20,799 bases of DNA from a virus, in the IMG/VR virus record IMGVR_UViG_3300037069_000968, positions 1 through 20,799 of that record. The stretch is one strand, 5' to 3'. Under the pieces are notes generated by a model that was not told where the DNA came from, did not search any database, and saw only the letters and a list, made by a program, of their open reading frames with translations. Positions 14,030-20,750 of this stretch are shown piece after piece (position 1 is the stretch's first letter; each line of letters opens with the position of its first letter). The translations under genes and the position numbers were made by a program.

Positions 14030-14646
14030 TTCACTACGATAACACCGCTATAGATGCGGTAAACGAGGGGCGCGATACGCCGGATGCGTTTTACCATAAG
14101 AGCACGCTAATTGCTACGAGCGAGTATGTGCATACTGATGGCTGGCGCGGATATACCAAGATCAAACCCGTGCAAGGTTTTAAAGAAGTTGAGGCCGATT
14201 GGGTGACGGGTGATTGGGATGATGCACCAGAGGGCAATAGCTCAAGCGAGGTTGAAGCTAAAATTAAAGAACTAGAAAAACAATATGGTGACATATTTGT
14301 AATATTTGCGCCGACTAGCAATGTATTTTCTACCAGCTATGCGGTAATTGTTCGCGACCCTGACGCTGTACCGCTGAAAGGTAAGACTATCGCGCATAAA
14401 ACAAAGCGGTATGACACCAGTAATGGTGGTTGGCGCGTGCAGTACCACGCTACGGATGTGGTAACGTATGACCCGAATAAGCAACCGCATTACACATTGA
14501 ACACCGGCGGTTGGGATACCATGACCACGGCCAAGCGCATGACTGACGCGCTACCATCCGGCTACTATGTGTACCGGCGCAACTGGATTATGTATGTGCA
14601 CACGCCGGATGGTGACAGGGAACTTAAAGACGGAATGGAGGTATAG
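14026..14646 (+). CDS. Conserved-type phage protein of unknown function
   Basis: 206 aa. The middle contains an acidic coiled segment (SSSEVEAKIKELEKQYGDIF), and the C-terminal third reads PHYTLNTGGWDTMTTAKRMT, then YYVYRRNWIMYVHTPDGDRE. Segments of the form 'hYTLNTGGWdT.TTakRm' followed by a Trp/Tyr-rich strand are ones I recall from uncharacterised phage proteins. AAGGAG lies 11 bases before the ATG, and the start overlaps the previous stop (ATGA). No catalytic pattern seen. Confidence 0.7.
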   Translation: MIHYDNTAIDAVNEGRDTPDAFYHKSTLIATSEYVHTDGWRGYTKIKPVQGFKEVEADWVTGDWDDAPEGNSSSEVEAKIKELEKQYGDIFVIFAPTSNVFSTSYAVIVRDPDAVPLKGKTIAHKTKRYDTSNGGWRVQYHATDVVTYDPNKQPHYTLNTGGWDTMTTAKRMTDALPSGYYVYRRNWIMYVHTPDGDRELKDGMEV

Positions 14647-14651
14647 CAGGA

Positions 14652-14945
14652 ATGATGGTTATACAGCGTAACTTTGAAAGAGGCGACTTAGTATATATAA
14701 CCGACGGATTATTTAGAGGTGAGTACGGCAAAATAATCGACATACTATACCCAAATCATTTTTACCGATTGACTACTGACAGCGGAGAAATAGCATGTTT
14801 AGGCGCAAACGAATTAGTAAAACCATATAAGAGAATAGGAACCATGAAAACAATCGAAGTGCAACAGCTAGGGCTGGCAACCGGCCAAATCGTACCAATC
14901 CGCCGAATTAAACGAATTAAAATAGAGGTGATATACATACCATGA
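14652..14945 (+). CDS. Small KOW/SH3-like barrel protein
   Basis: 97 aa. Residues about 8-58 read FERGDLVYITDGLFRGEYGK, then IIDILYPNHFYRL and a strand IACLGANELVKP. 'GDLV.I..G.F.GE.GkI..' matches the KOW pattern found in NusG and ribosomal proteins, so it may bind RNA or RNA polymerase. A basic C-terminal tail follows (IRRIKRIKIEVIYIP). GGAGG is 10 bases before the first of two adjacent ATG codons. An internal ATG at residue 65 with AGGA could give a second short product. The stop overlaps the next start (ATGA). An anti-termination or host-takeover role is speculative. Confidence 0.6.
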   Translation: MMVIQRNFERGDLVYITDGLFRGEYGKIIDILYPNHFYRLTTDSGEIACLGANELVKPYKRIGTMKTIEVQQLGLATGQIVPIRRIKRIKIEVIYIP

Positions 14946-15391
14946 TTGCAAGCAAAGTGACTATTTCCCCGAATCTTTTAGATCGACCGACGCTCAAAGG
15001 CAGACGTAAGAGTAATTTACGCCGTAAAGTCATAATCGAATATATCCAAAGTAAACCGGCCGGTACGGTGATACGCCTAACTGATTTCCAAGTAGTAGGA
15101 CGGTTTAATAATGCTGGTAGCACCCTGTCATGTATCAAGGCGATGATACGCGAAGGCGTGATTAACCGCTATGAGGCCGACAAGCCGAGGCAATACTATT
15201 ACAGCGTGACCGGCGCGGTACGCACCCATAAGCTTATTGAAACCGATGGAGTACTACAGCCACGACCACCCATGCGGTTACATGAGGCGCTGTTACCGCT
15301 AGCTAAGGATTTTGTATGGGAACGCACCAGTGACAGTTTGCGCGAGTTTATCGCATACGTTGAGGGGCGTGAGCAACATGAAGCGCGATAG
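14942..15391 (+). CDS. Winged-helix-like DNA-binding protein, probable
   Basis: 149 aa. Residues about 25-90 show a helical start (RRKVIIEYIQSKPAGTVI), a TDFQVVGRFNNAGSTLSCIK helix pair, then IREGVINRYEA and a beta pair (PRQYYYSVTG), which together look like a winged-helix domain. The basic stretch (KGRRKSNLRRK) before it would suit DNA contact. The C-terminal part is helical (LHEALLPLAKDFVWERTSDS). Start at ATG 14942 overlaps the previous stop by 4 bases, with GAGGTGAT about 11 bases upstream. It overlaps the SNF2 helicase start by 14 bases. A transcription or replication role is inference. Confidence 0.55.
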   Translation: MIASKVTISPNLLDRPTLKGRRKSNLRRKVIIEYIQSKPAGTVIRLTDFQVVGRFNNAGSTLSCIKAMIREGVINRYEADKPRQYYYSVTGAVRTHKLIETDGVLQPRPPMRLHEALLPLAKDFVWERTSDSLREFIAYVEGREQHEAR

Positions 15392-16721
15392 CTACAAAGA
15401 GGATAACCGCGAGCGGTTGAAATACAATACCGCTGACGGCCATAAGCCGGTAGAGCTGTATGAATTCCAACGGCAATATTTACAAGGGTTGCCAGATAAA
15501 TACCTATTTGCAGCCGATACCGGCACGGGTAAAACTTTCATGGCGCTTGCCCACTACGATAAGCACGCCTATTTGAAACCACTACTGATTCTCGCACCGG
15601 CCAGCAAGGTACGCACCGGCGATTGGGAACGCGACATAAACGCCTATTTTGCCGGACGGTTGCGGCCGCTGGTAGAGATATGGAGCTATGAGAAATTCAG
15701 CCGGATGCCGAGCATCAAGAAATTCCGTGAAACCGGCGATCAGGGGCTAGCCCACCAGTGGCTCAAAGACCATCCGACTGACTTTGCGATGATTTGCGAT
15801 GAGGTGCATAAGGCCAAGAATCCGCAATCAGGCATTGGCAAACGCGTTTTCATGGTGGGTCAATGCGCTTCATTCTGGCTAGGGTTAAGTGGTACGCCGC
15901 TACCGAACGGCTGGATAGATGCCGCTAACTATTTCAAGATATTTGGCTACGTTAAAAACATCAGCGATTTCAAGAGACGCTACTGTAATATCCAAACCTA
16001 CAAGGGCTTTCCAGAGATCATCGACTATTACCATAAGGACGAATTACAGGCGCGGTGGAACCGCATCGCTAAACCGCTTGATAAGCAGCACGCACTCGAT
16101 CTACCGCCATTGACGACCGTTCCCGTGGTACTGCCAAGCAGTAAAGAGTATCTGGCTATCGAGCGCGACCGGATATTCGGTGGCAAATTCCTAGACAATC
16201 CAAGCGCCCTGTTGCACGCGCTCAGGCAAAGTCTCATCGAGCCAAAGGTGGCGTGGCTGGATGACTTCTTGGAGGGTGTCAGCGATAACGTGATAGTGTT
16301 TTACAACTACACTTCCGAGCGTGACGCGATGTTGAAAATGATTAAGCAAAAGCATAAAGGCCGGACAGTGTTCCGGCAGGACGGAGAGAAGCATGAAGTG
16401 CCAGATAAGACTAAATGGAGCGGACTACGCCGCACTATTACACTCGCGCAGTATCAGAGTGGAAGTACAGGTATCGAACTTACTTATGCGGCCACTACTG
16501 TATATTTTAGCCCGACCTACAGCTACTCTAATTATGAGCAGTCAATCGGGCGAACGAACCGTAACGGTCAAACTCAAAAGATGACCATGTACCTGCTATG
16601 CGCCCCGACTACTGTTGAAAAAGAGGTATGGGCGGCATTACGCGACAAGACGGACTTCCAAACCACTCAATGGCTGAAAGAAAAGATTGAAGCTGGTGAA
16701 ATCAAAGAAACAGTCTATTAA
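15378..16721 (+). CDS. SNF2-type superfamily 2 helicase
   Basis: 447 aa from the ATG at 15378, with GAGGGG 10 bases upstream; the frame is open further left but that part lies over the previous gene and has no start signal. Motif I ADTGTGKT is at 46-53, motif II DEVH at 141-144, motif III LGLSGTP at 168-174, motif V QYQSGSTGIELTYA at about 358-371, and motif VI QSIGRTNRNGQ at 388-398. The N-terminal ELYEFQRQYL is the Q-like motif of SNF2 and related phage helicases. The size is that of a minimal two-domain translocase with no added nuclease domain. These proteins use ATP to move along duplex DNA; in phages they sit near replication and recombination genes, as here. Confidence 0.9.
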   Translation: MKRDSYKEDNRERLKYNTADGHKPVELYEFQRQYLQGLPDKYLFAADTGTGKTFMALAHYDKHAYLKPLLILAPASKVRTGDWERDINAYFAGRLRPLVEIWSYEKFSRMPSIKKFRETGDQGLAHQWLKDHPTDFAMICDEVHKAKNPQSGIGKRVFMVGQCASFWLGLSGTPLPNGWIDAANYFKIFGYVKNISDFKRRYCNIQTYKGFPEIIDYYHKDELQARWNRIAKPLDKQHALDLPPLTTVPVVLPSSKEYLAIERDRIFGGKFLDNPSALLHALRQSLIEPKVAWLDDFLEGVSDNVIVFYNYTSERDAMLKMIKQKHKGRTVFRQDGEKHEVPDKTKWSGLRRTITLAQYQSGSTGIELTYAATTVYFSPTYSYSNYEQSIGRTNRNGQTQKMTMYLLCAPTTVEKEVWAALRDKTDFQTTQWLKEKIEAGEIKETVY

Positions 16722-16726
16722 AGGTG

Positions 16727-16754
16727 TTGCATTTACTAACTAATGTGCTACACT
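16727..16754 (+). promoter_or_regulatory. Rightward promoter TTGCAT-N16-TACACT with TGC extension
   Basis: TTGCAT (16727-16732), a 16-base spacer ending TGC, and TACACT (16749-16754). The GTGCTAC core is the same as in the early promoter at 11475-11481, suggesting a shared promoter type. It lies just after the SNF2 stop, and AAGGAGGAT follows at about 16762-16770 for the next mini-gene. It could allow the recombination genes to be made separately from the early genes. Confidence 0.55.
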
Positions 16755-16778
16755 GTTAGCGTAAGGAGGATACAGACT

Positions 16779-16853
16779 GTGTTTGGCGACGATGATTGGC
16801 AAAACTGGTTTGAACACGAATTACAAAAAAGATTAAACCCCCTGGAGGAGTAA
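16779..16853 (+). CDS. 24-aa acidic mini-gene (GTG start)
   Basis: A clear AAGGAGG (ending about 10 bases before GTG 16779) precedes an open frame encoding MFGDDDWQNWFEHELQKRLN and four more residues. It is acidic at the start and amphipathic after. The stop is one base before the ATG of the ribbon-helix-helix gene, and its last codons supply GGAGGAG as that gene's ribosome binding site. It is the first gene after the promoter at 16727; a coupling peptide or a tiny partner of the next protein is possible. Confidence 0.5.
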   Translation: MFGDDDWQNWFEHELQKRLNPLEE

Positions 16854-16854
16854 G

Positions 16855-17022
16855 ATGGCGAATAAGGTTAAGAGCGAGTGGCTCGGCGGCCGCGTTGATG
16901 AGGAGTTAAAAGAACTCGTCGAAGAATACATTGACAATTCAGCCGAGATCGAAACGGTAGGGCAGCTCATGCGTGCAGCACTCCGTGAATACATGCGGTT
17001 GCATCCGATCGAGGAGAAGTAG
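16855..17022 (+). CDS. Ribbon-helix-helix (CopG/Arc-like) regulator
   Basis: 55 aa. A short strand (KSEWLGGRV) is followed by helix 1 (DEELKELVEEYIDNS) and helix 2 (TVGQLMRAALREYMRLHP). This is the size and order of dimeric CopG/Arc repressors, which bind DNA with the N-terminal strand. The strong ribosome binding site is in the 24-aa gene before it. Position directly behind a promoter suggests that it controls this transcript, inferred from location. It is followed one base after its stop by a 51-aa gene. Confidence 0.75.
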   Translation: MANKVKSEWLGGRVDEELKELVEEYIDNSAEIETVGQLMRAALREYMRLHPIEEK

Positions 17023-17023
17023 T

Positions 17024-17179
17024 ATGAACCGTATCCGTAAATATATTCTTAGCTTCCGGCGTCCCCATATATTCGTGGTACATGTCGGGCAAGTGGTAGT
17101 GATAAATGGACGCGCATACCGGGTAGGGGAACACCATCTATTCCCATTAACCATAAGGAGTAACCATGACTGGCATTAA
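17024..17179 (+). CDS. 51-aa basic small protein, unknown
   Basis: Start ATG 17024 follows the regulator stop by one base, with GGAG about 8 bases upstream. The protein starts MNRIRKYILSFRRPHIF, then VVHVGQVVVINGRAYRVG, a basic helix and a beta hairpin; it ends with several His residues. It overlaps the Sak4-like gene by 14 bases and carries its AAGGAG. The tight fit supports it as real. No family recognised. Confidence 0.55.
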   Translation: MNRIRKYILSFRRPHIFVVHVGQVVVINGRAYRVGEHHLFPLTIRSNHDWH

Positions 17180-17858
17180 AGACTTGATTGTTAAGGGTAA
17201 ACCGAAACCACCATCCAAATTTATTGTGATGGGCGACCCAATGACCGGCAAGACCACGCTAGCCGCCAAAGCCCCGAAGCCGCTGTTTTTAAGTACTGAC
17301 GGCAATGCGGCAAAAGCCGGACTGGACGCGGTAGAGATCACCAGCCGTGGCATCCTATTGGAAGCCATTACCTACTTCAAGGACGCACCGGAATATGAAA
17401 CGCTTGTGGTTGACACCATCGAGGGCATAGCTGATTTGTTCGAGAAGGTGGTAATTGATAATTGGAACCAGGAAACTGGCGCTCAGGCGAGTGCCCTGAA
17501 CGATGTGGCGTATGGCAAGCTGACCGGCCAGTTCAACAAGCGTATGGCCGCCTTCAGCGAGACACTGTGGGGGTTGCCGAAGAATGTAATAGTGCTGACG
17601 TATACCAAGCGGCAGATCGACGACGTGACCGGCTCTATCGTGCTTGCCAGCGAGTTAAAGAGCATCCGGCAGTTTACGAAATTTGCCGATGGGCTGATAC
17701 TGACAAGCTTTGACGGCGAGAAGTACCGCGCCCAAGTCGTCAGCAAGCGCACGGTGATGCAAGGCGAGGTGGTATATGGCAGTATCGAGCCATTCCTCCG
17801 GGCAGCCGGATGGGAATTGCCGACAAAGAAAACTAAGATCGGGTCAACCCGTAAATAA
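17166..17858 (+). CDS. Sak4-like RecA-fold ATPase (single-strand annealing/recombination)
   Basis: 230 aa. Walker A GDPMTGKTT is at 23-31 and Walker B TLVVDTIEG at 79-87 with Asp83. A Gln/Tyr-rich core follows (NDVAYGKLTGQFNKRM), then NVIVLTY as the next core strand. The compact ATPase without the N- and C-terminal RecA domains matches the AAA_24/Sak4 group, which loads on single-stranded DNA and promotes annealing with an SSB partner. The next two genes are an SSB-like protein and a YqaJ exonuclease, the usual Sak4 neighbourhood. AAGGAG lies 6 bases before the ATG. The Sak4 name rests on core motifs and context; other RecA-fold ATPases are possible. Confidence 0.75.
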   Translation: MTGIKDLIVKGKPKPPSKFIVMGDPMTGKTTLAAKAPKPLFLSTDGNAAKAGLDAVEITSRGILLEAITYFKDAPEYETLVVDTIEGIADLFEKVVIDNWNQETGAQASALNDVAYGKLTGQFNKRMAAFSETLWGLPKNVIVLTYTKRQIDDVTGSIVLASELKSIRQFTKFADGLILTSFDGEKYRAQVVSKRTVMQGEVVYGSIEPFLRAAGWELPTKKTKIGSTRK

Positions 17859-17872
17859 CTAAGGAGATATAC

Positions 17873-18433
17873 ATGAGCCATAAATTTACACCAGAGGAAA
17901 AAGAAGTGAGCGAACGCACGGGCGGTAACTATTTCGGATTTGGCGTGTTCAAGGTGACTATCGGCCAAATCGAACTGGACGAAACCGACAGCGGTAAAGA
18001 ATATATCGAAGTAACGGTGCTAGGGGATAACGGCGAAGAAGACACTGCCCGTGTCTGGTTTACCTCTCCGAAAGCCGCTAACTACAGCTTCAACGTGTTG
18101 CGGCAAATCTATGTGCACAACGCGCCCGAAGAAGCAAAAGATGAGGCCCGTGATACGATGGATACCGCTAAGGATGCCGAGGAACTAGCCCGGTTGCTCA
18201 ACGAGAAGCTGATTGGCCGCGAGTGCTGGTTTAGCAAATACCCTGACCCGACGCGCACTTACACTGCTAAAGACGGCACCGTGAAGCCGAGCGTCAATAA
18301 GAATGTTTATGGGTACGAGCCGAAAGCACGCCCGGAATTGTTAAATGCAGATAGCGCTACAAACCTGCTAGCAGGTGCGAAAAAGGTTGAACCAGGCAGC
18401 GATGCCGCTAAGAACATCCCGTCAAGTTGGTAA
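17873..18433 (+). CDS. SSB-like single-stranded DNA-binding protein, probable
   Basis: 186 aa. Beta strands (YFGFGVFKVTIGQIELDE; KEYIEVTVLGDNGEEDTARVWF) are followed by a helical insert and further strands (CWFSKYPDPTRTY), which suits an OB-fold. The C-terminus is low complexity and ends DAAKNIPSSW. Proteins of this size between a Sak4-like ATPase and a YqaJ nuclease are usually single-strand binding partners (DUF669-like). AAGGAGATATAC sits directly before the ATG, a near-ideal ribosome binding site, so it should be strongly expressed. There is no direct binding motif to prove the function. Confidence 0.6.
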   Translation: MSHKFTPEEKEVSERTGGNYFGFGVFKVTIGQIELDETDSGKEYIEVTVLGDNGEEDTARVWFTSPKAANYSFNVLRQIYVHNAPEEAKDEARDTMDTAKDAEELARLLNEKLIGRECWFSKYPDPTRTYTAKDGTVKPSVNKNVYGYEPKARPELLNADSATNLLAGAKKVEPGSDAAKNIPSSW

Positions 18434-18438
18434 GCGCC

Positions 18439-19170
18439 ATGATGCAATTTGAATACCTTGGAGCGCCACAGCGCAGCCCGGAATGGCTGGCAGTGAAGCG
18501 CGGTAAGATCGGTGCGTCACGCCTGGAGGACTGGCTGGCTGTCAGTAAGGCGAAGAATGGTACTGGCAAACCACTGAAGGCACGGCTCGATTACGAGAAA
18601 GAGCTTATGTTCGAGCGGCAATTCGGCGTCAGCTTCCAGACATTCGTGACCGACGCCATGCAAGACGGTATTGACTATGAGGATTTTGCCCGTAAGCAAT
18701 ATGAGCAAATTACCGGCTCGCATTGCTACGAAGTTGGTTGCTGGTACAATGATTACTTCGTGGCTAGCCCCGACCGTGGGGTGGGCAATGGTGACGACGA
18801 CCCGGCCGCTGCCACTGACGATGGCTTAATTGAAATCAAGATCGTTAAGGACAATACCTTTACCGAAGTCCTGATGAATGGCGTGCCACCAAAGCACTGG
18901 AAGCAGATACAGGGGCAGTCGTGGGCTAGCAAACGGCCGTGGTGCGACTATGTGTGCCTGAATTTCAATACTAAGAAACTCGTTATCATCCGAGTGCTGC
19001 CCGACCTAGAGTTCCACGCCTACCTTGAGCTGGCGGTGCAGGAGCAATTGGTAACGCAGCCGTTTGCTCTAACGAACGTACATGACGTGATTGGGGAGAT
19101 ACCGAGCGGCATGGAATTGGGTGCGGATATTAGTAAAAGCAATAGTAATGTAATCAATAGGGGATGGTGA
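18439..19170 (+). CDS. YqaJ-type viral recombinase exonuclease
   Basis: 243 aa from ATG 18439 (a second ATG follows directly). The family pattern is complete: QRSPEWLAVKRGKIGASRLE at residues 11-30; Glu81 in DYEDFARKQYE; Asp112 in VASPDRG; the E132-x-K134 pair in GLIEIKI; and KQIQGQSWAS with Gln158/Gln160. These make the metal-dependent PD-(D/E)xK exonuclease core, as in lambda exonuclease, which degrades one strand from a double-stranded end to expose DNA for annealing. It begins 5 bases after the SSB-like stop, with a weak ribosome binding site, so it is probably coupled. In-frame TTG 18427 is not preferred because it lies within the previous gene. Confidence 0.88.
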   Translation: MMQFEYLGAPQRSPEWLAVKRGKIGASRLEDWLAVSKAKNGTGKPLKARLDYEKELMFERQFGVSFQTFVTDAMQDGIDYEDFARKQYEQITGSHCYEVGCWYNDYFVASPDRGVGNGDDDPAAATDDGLIEIKIVKDNTFTEVLMNGVPPKHWKQIQGQSWASKRPWCDYVCLNFNTKKLVIIRVLPDLEFHAYLELAVQEQLVTQPFALTNVHDVIGEIPSGMELGADISKSNSNVINRGW

Positions 19171-19706
19171 TGGAGATAGAAGCAAACACAACGACTGAAA
19201 TAGTGCGTAACGCCCACAAGTTTACCTACTTGGCGAAAGCGTACCCGGAGAAAAGTATTAAGAAAATTATCGAGCTGATGCAGTTACCGCAAATAGACGT
19301 GAATTGCGCGATTTGGCTGACGCTTGATGCCGGATGGGTGCGTGTCGTTAAGCATGAGGAAACTGATTACGCTGAAACCCCTAAACTGCCGGACGCTTGG
19401 GACTTCGGGCCGGAAGTTGACAACCTGAAGACCGCTATCATTTACATGTTCGCAAAGTTGAACGCCGAAGAAAAAGATTTAGAGGAGCATTACCTTGCCA
19501 ACCTGCTTGCCGGATACCCGGTGCGCGACACCTTAGTAGCCATTAAACACTTGCTCGAAACCGGGACTATCCATGAATACCAGATTGAGGATGGCGAGGA
19601 CAGTTATATCTTCTACACCTTGAAAGTCAATGCCGGGAAGAACTGGGGACAAAAGCAGTTTAAGACTAACCCATTAACCGGTGAGCCTAAGAAAAATAAT
19701 TATTAG
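19170..19706 (+). CDS. Unknown phage protein, possible wHTH
   Basis: 178 aa from ATG 19170, which shares a base with the TGA of the YqaJ gene; an in-frame ATG at 19164 is also possible, but AGGGG is better placed for 19170. Residues about 10-55 (AHKFTYLAKAYPEKSIKKII, then DVNCAIWLTLDAGWVRV) could be a winged helix, and a second similar pair appears at about 85-140. Acidic overall. Ends basic (GEPKKNNY). No recognised family. Confidence 0.6.
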   Translation: MEIEANTTTEIVRNAHKFTYLAKAYPEKSIKKIIELMQLPQIDVNCAIWLTLDAGWVRVVKHEETDYAETPKLPDAWDFGPEVDNLKTAIIYMFAKLNAEEKDLEEHYLANLLAGYPVRDTLVAIKHLLETGTIHEYQIEDGEDSYIFYTLKVNAGKNWGQKQFKTNPLTGEPKKNNY

Positions 19707-19723
19707 GGCCGTGAGGGGGCTAT

Positions 19724-19918
19724 ATGACACGCATGGAAGCACTGTTAACAAGGATTGAGAATTACGCCTGGCGACTGAACGATTTAGCATTACAGCGCAA
19801 ACAGCTCTACGATCAGATGTGGAATATCGAGCAAGGGGCGCAACAGGAGGGGGAGGAACTACTGAAACTCCTGAAAGAGTGGCACGACATCAAGAAGCGC
19901 GAGAAGAAAACGAAATGA
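19724..19918 (+). CDS. 64-aa coiled-coil protein, unknown
   Basis: MTRMEALLTRIENYAWRLND, then QRKQLYDQMWNIEQ and EELLKLLKEWHDIKKREKK: one long amphipathic helix with heptad-like hydrophobic spacing, ending Lys-rich. GAGGGGG lies 4 bases before the ATG. The stop overlaps the next start by 4 bases (ATGA). Could be a small oligomer or a partner of a neighbour; function unknown. Confidence 0.6.
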   Translation: MTRMEALLTRIENYAWRLNDLALQRKQLYDQMWNIEQGAQQEGEELLKLLKEWHDIKKREKKTK

Positions 19919-20064
19919 ACGAATATCTTAACGCTAACCCCGAAGATGGTACGACTGAAGAAACCTATCCTACCCCCCACGAGCGGCGAGAAATCGTCAT
20001 CGGCAAAGCGCGAGAACTAATAGACGAATTACCAGCGGAAATTGGGGTACAGGTAAAGCTATGA
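19915..20064 (+). CDS. 49-aa acidic protein, unknown
   Basis: Start ATG 19915 overlaps the previous stop; upstream codons in this frame lie over the previous gene. It begins MNEYLNANPEDGTTEETYPT and ends with a helix (IVIGKARELIDELPAEIG). No ribosome binding site better than GAGAAG, so translation is probably coupled. The ATGA overlaps on both sides argue that it is real. Confidence 0.5.
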   Translation: MNEYLNANPEDGTTEETYPTPHERREIVIGKARELIDELPAEIGVQVKL

Positions 20065-20402
20065 CCCCATCAAGCAATGCAGGAGATGAGCTGGACGAAC
20101 TTGAAATTGAGTTCTTGCATGGCGTGCCAGTTAAGCTACCGCCCGAAGCCATCGCCGCTATCCGAGCTTGGTCAGCCCAACAGGTACGGGAAGCGCGGAT
20201 TGATGAGCTACACGAACTAGAGCTTTCGTATAAGAATGGCGCTTACTACTCCGTGGCGAACGATTGGTGGACAAGTCTAGAGGGGTATGTTGAAGAACGC
20301 CTTTCTGCCCTCCAAGCCATAGCCAACCAAGGCGTACTGCCAACTAGTAATGAAACTGAATTGGAGCCAGCGGCTCAGGAAGGACGAGATGAACAACTGT
20401 GA
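20061..20402 (+). CDS. Unknown acidic early protein
   Basis: 113 aa. Acidic N-terminus (ELDELEIEFLHGVPVKLPPE), a helix AIAAIRAWSAQQVREARIDE, then an aromatic centre (YKNGAYYSVANDWWTSLEGY) and an acidic tail. ATG 20061 overlaps the previous stop by 4 bases. A 14-base overlap with the 26-aa gene follows. 'AI.AWS..QV..ARI.E' recurs, in looser form, near the start of the 94-aa neighbour (EAKAAIRAAIQ), which may be chance. Confidence 0.6.
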   Translation: MTPSSNAGDELDELEIEFLHGVPVKLPPEAIAAIRAWSAQQVREARIDELHELELSYKNGAYYSVANDWWTSLEGYVEERLSALQAIANQGVLPTSNETELEPAAQEGRDEQL

Positions 20403-20469
20403 GCATCCAGTGACAGCTCCATATACAAAGCACTTTAGACTGTGCTGCTACTGTGGGATACTCGTATGA
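20389..20469 (+). CDS. 26-aa zinc-motif mini-gene
   Basis: MNNCEHPVTAPYTKHFRLCC, then YCGILV and stop. Cys4, His6, His15, Cys19, Cys20 and Cys22 form a plausible single zinc knuckle. AGGA with GAAGGA just upstream of ATG 20389 can serve as ribosome binding site. Its stop overlaps the next ATG (ATGA at 20466), so it fits the coupled chain. Short, so only moderately supported. Confidence 0.45.
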   Translation: MNNCEHPVTAPYTKHFRLCCYCGILV

Positions 20470-20750
20470 CCTCTCCAGCCAATGAGCCAGTAGATGAGCG
20501 GATAGACGAGATACTGGCAGAGCTTTTTGATAGAGGCGAACGGCTTGGTGCTTCTAAATGGGTAAGCAATGATGAAAAAGCTCATGCAGTGTCTGAAGCC
20601 AAAGCCGCTATCCGCGCCGCCATTCAGTCGGCACTGCCGGGGAAGTTAGCAGATGATGATTCTGGTGACTGGCGACGAGGGGTTACGAGTGGCTTCAACG
20701 CCGCCATCAGTGAGATTGAGACGAAACTTAAGGAGAAGGGGCTGCTATGA
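20466..20750 (+). CDS. 94-aa helical acidic protein, unknown
   Basis: ATG 20466 overlaps the 26-aa gene stop; the longer frame upstream lacks a start signal. The protein is helical (VDERIDEILAELFDRGERLG; DEKAHAVSEAKAAIRAAIQS) and ends with a Lys-rich helix. AAGGAG near its end serves the next gene, whose ATG overlaps its stop by 4 bases. No recognised family. Confidence 0.6.
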   Translation: MTSPANEPVDERIDEILAELFDRGERLGASKWVSNDEKAHAVSEAKAAIRAAIQSALPGKLADDDSGDWRRGVTSGFNAAISEIETKLKEKGLL

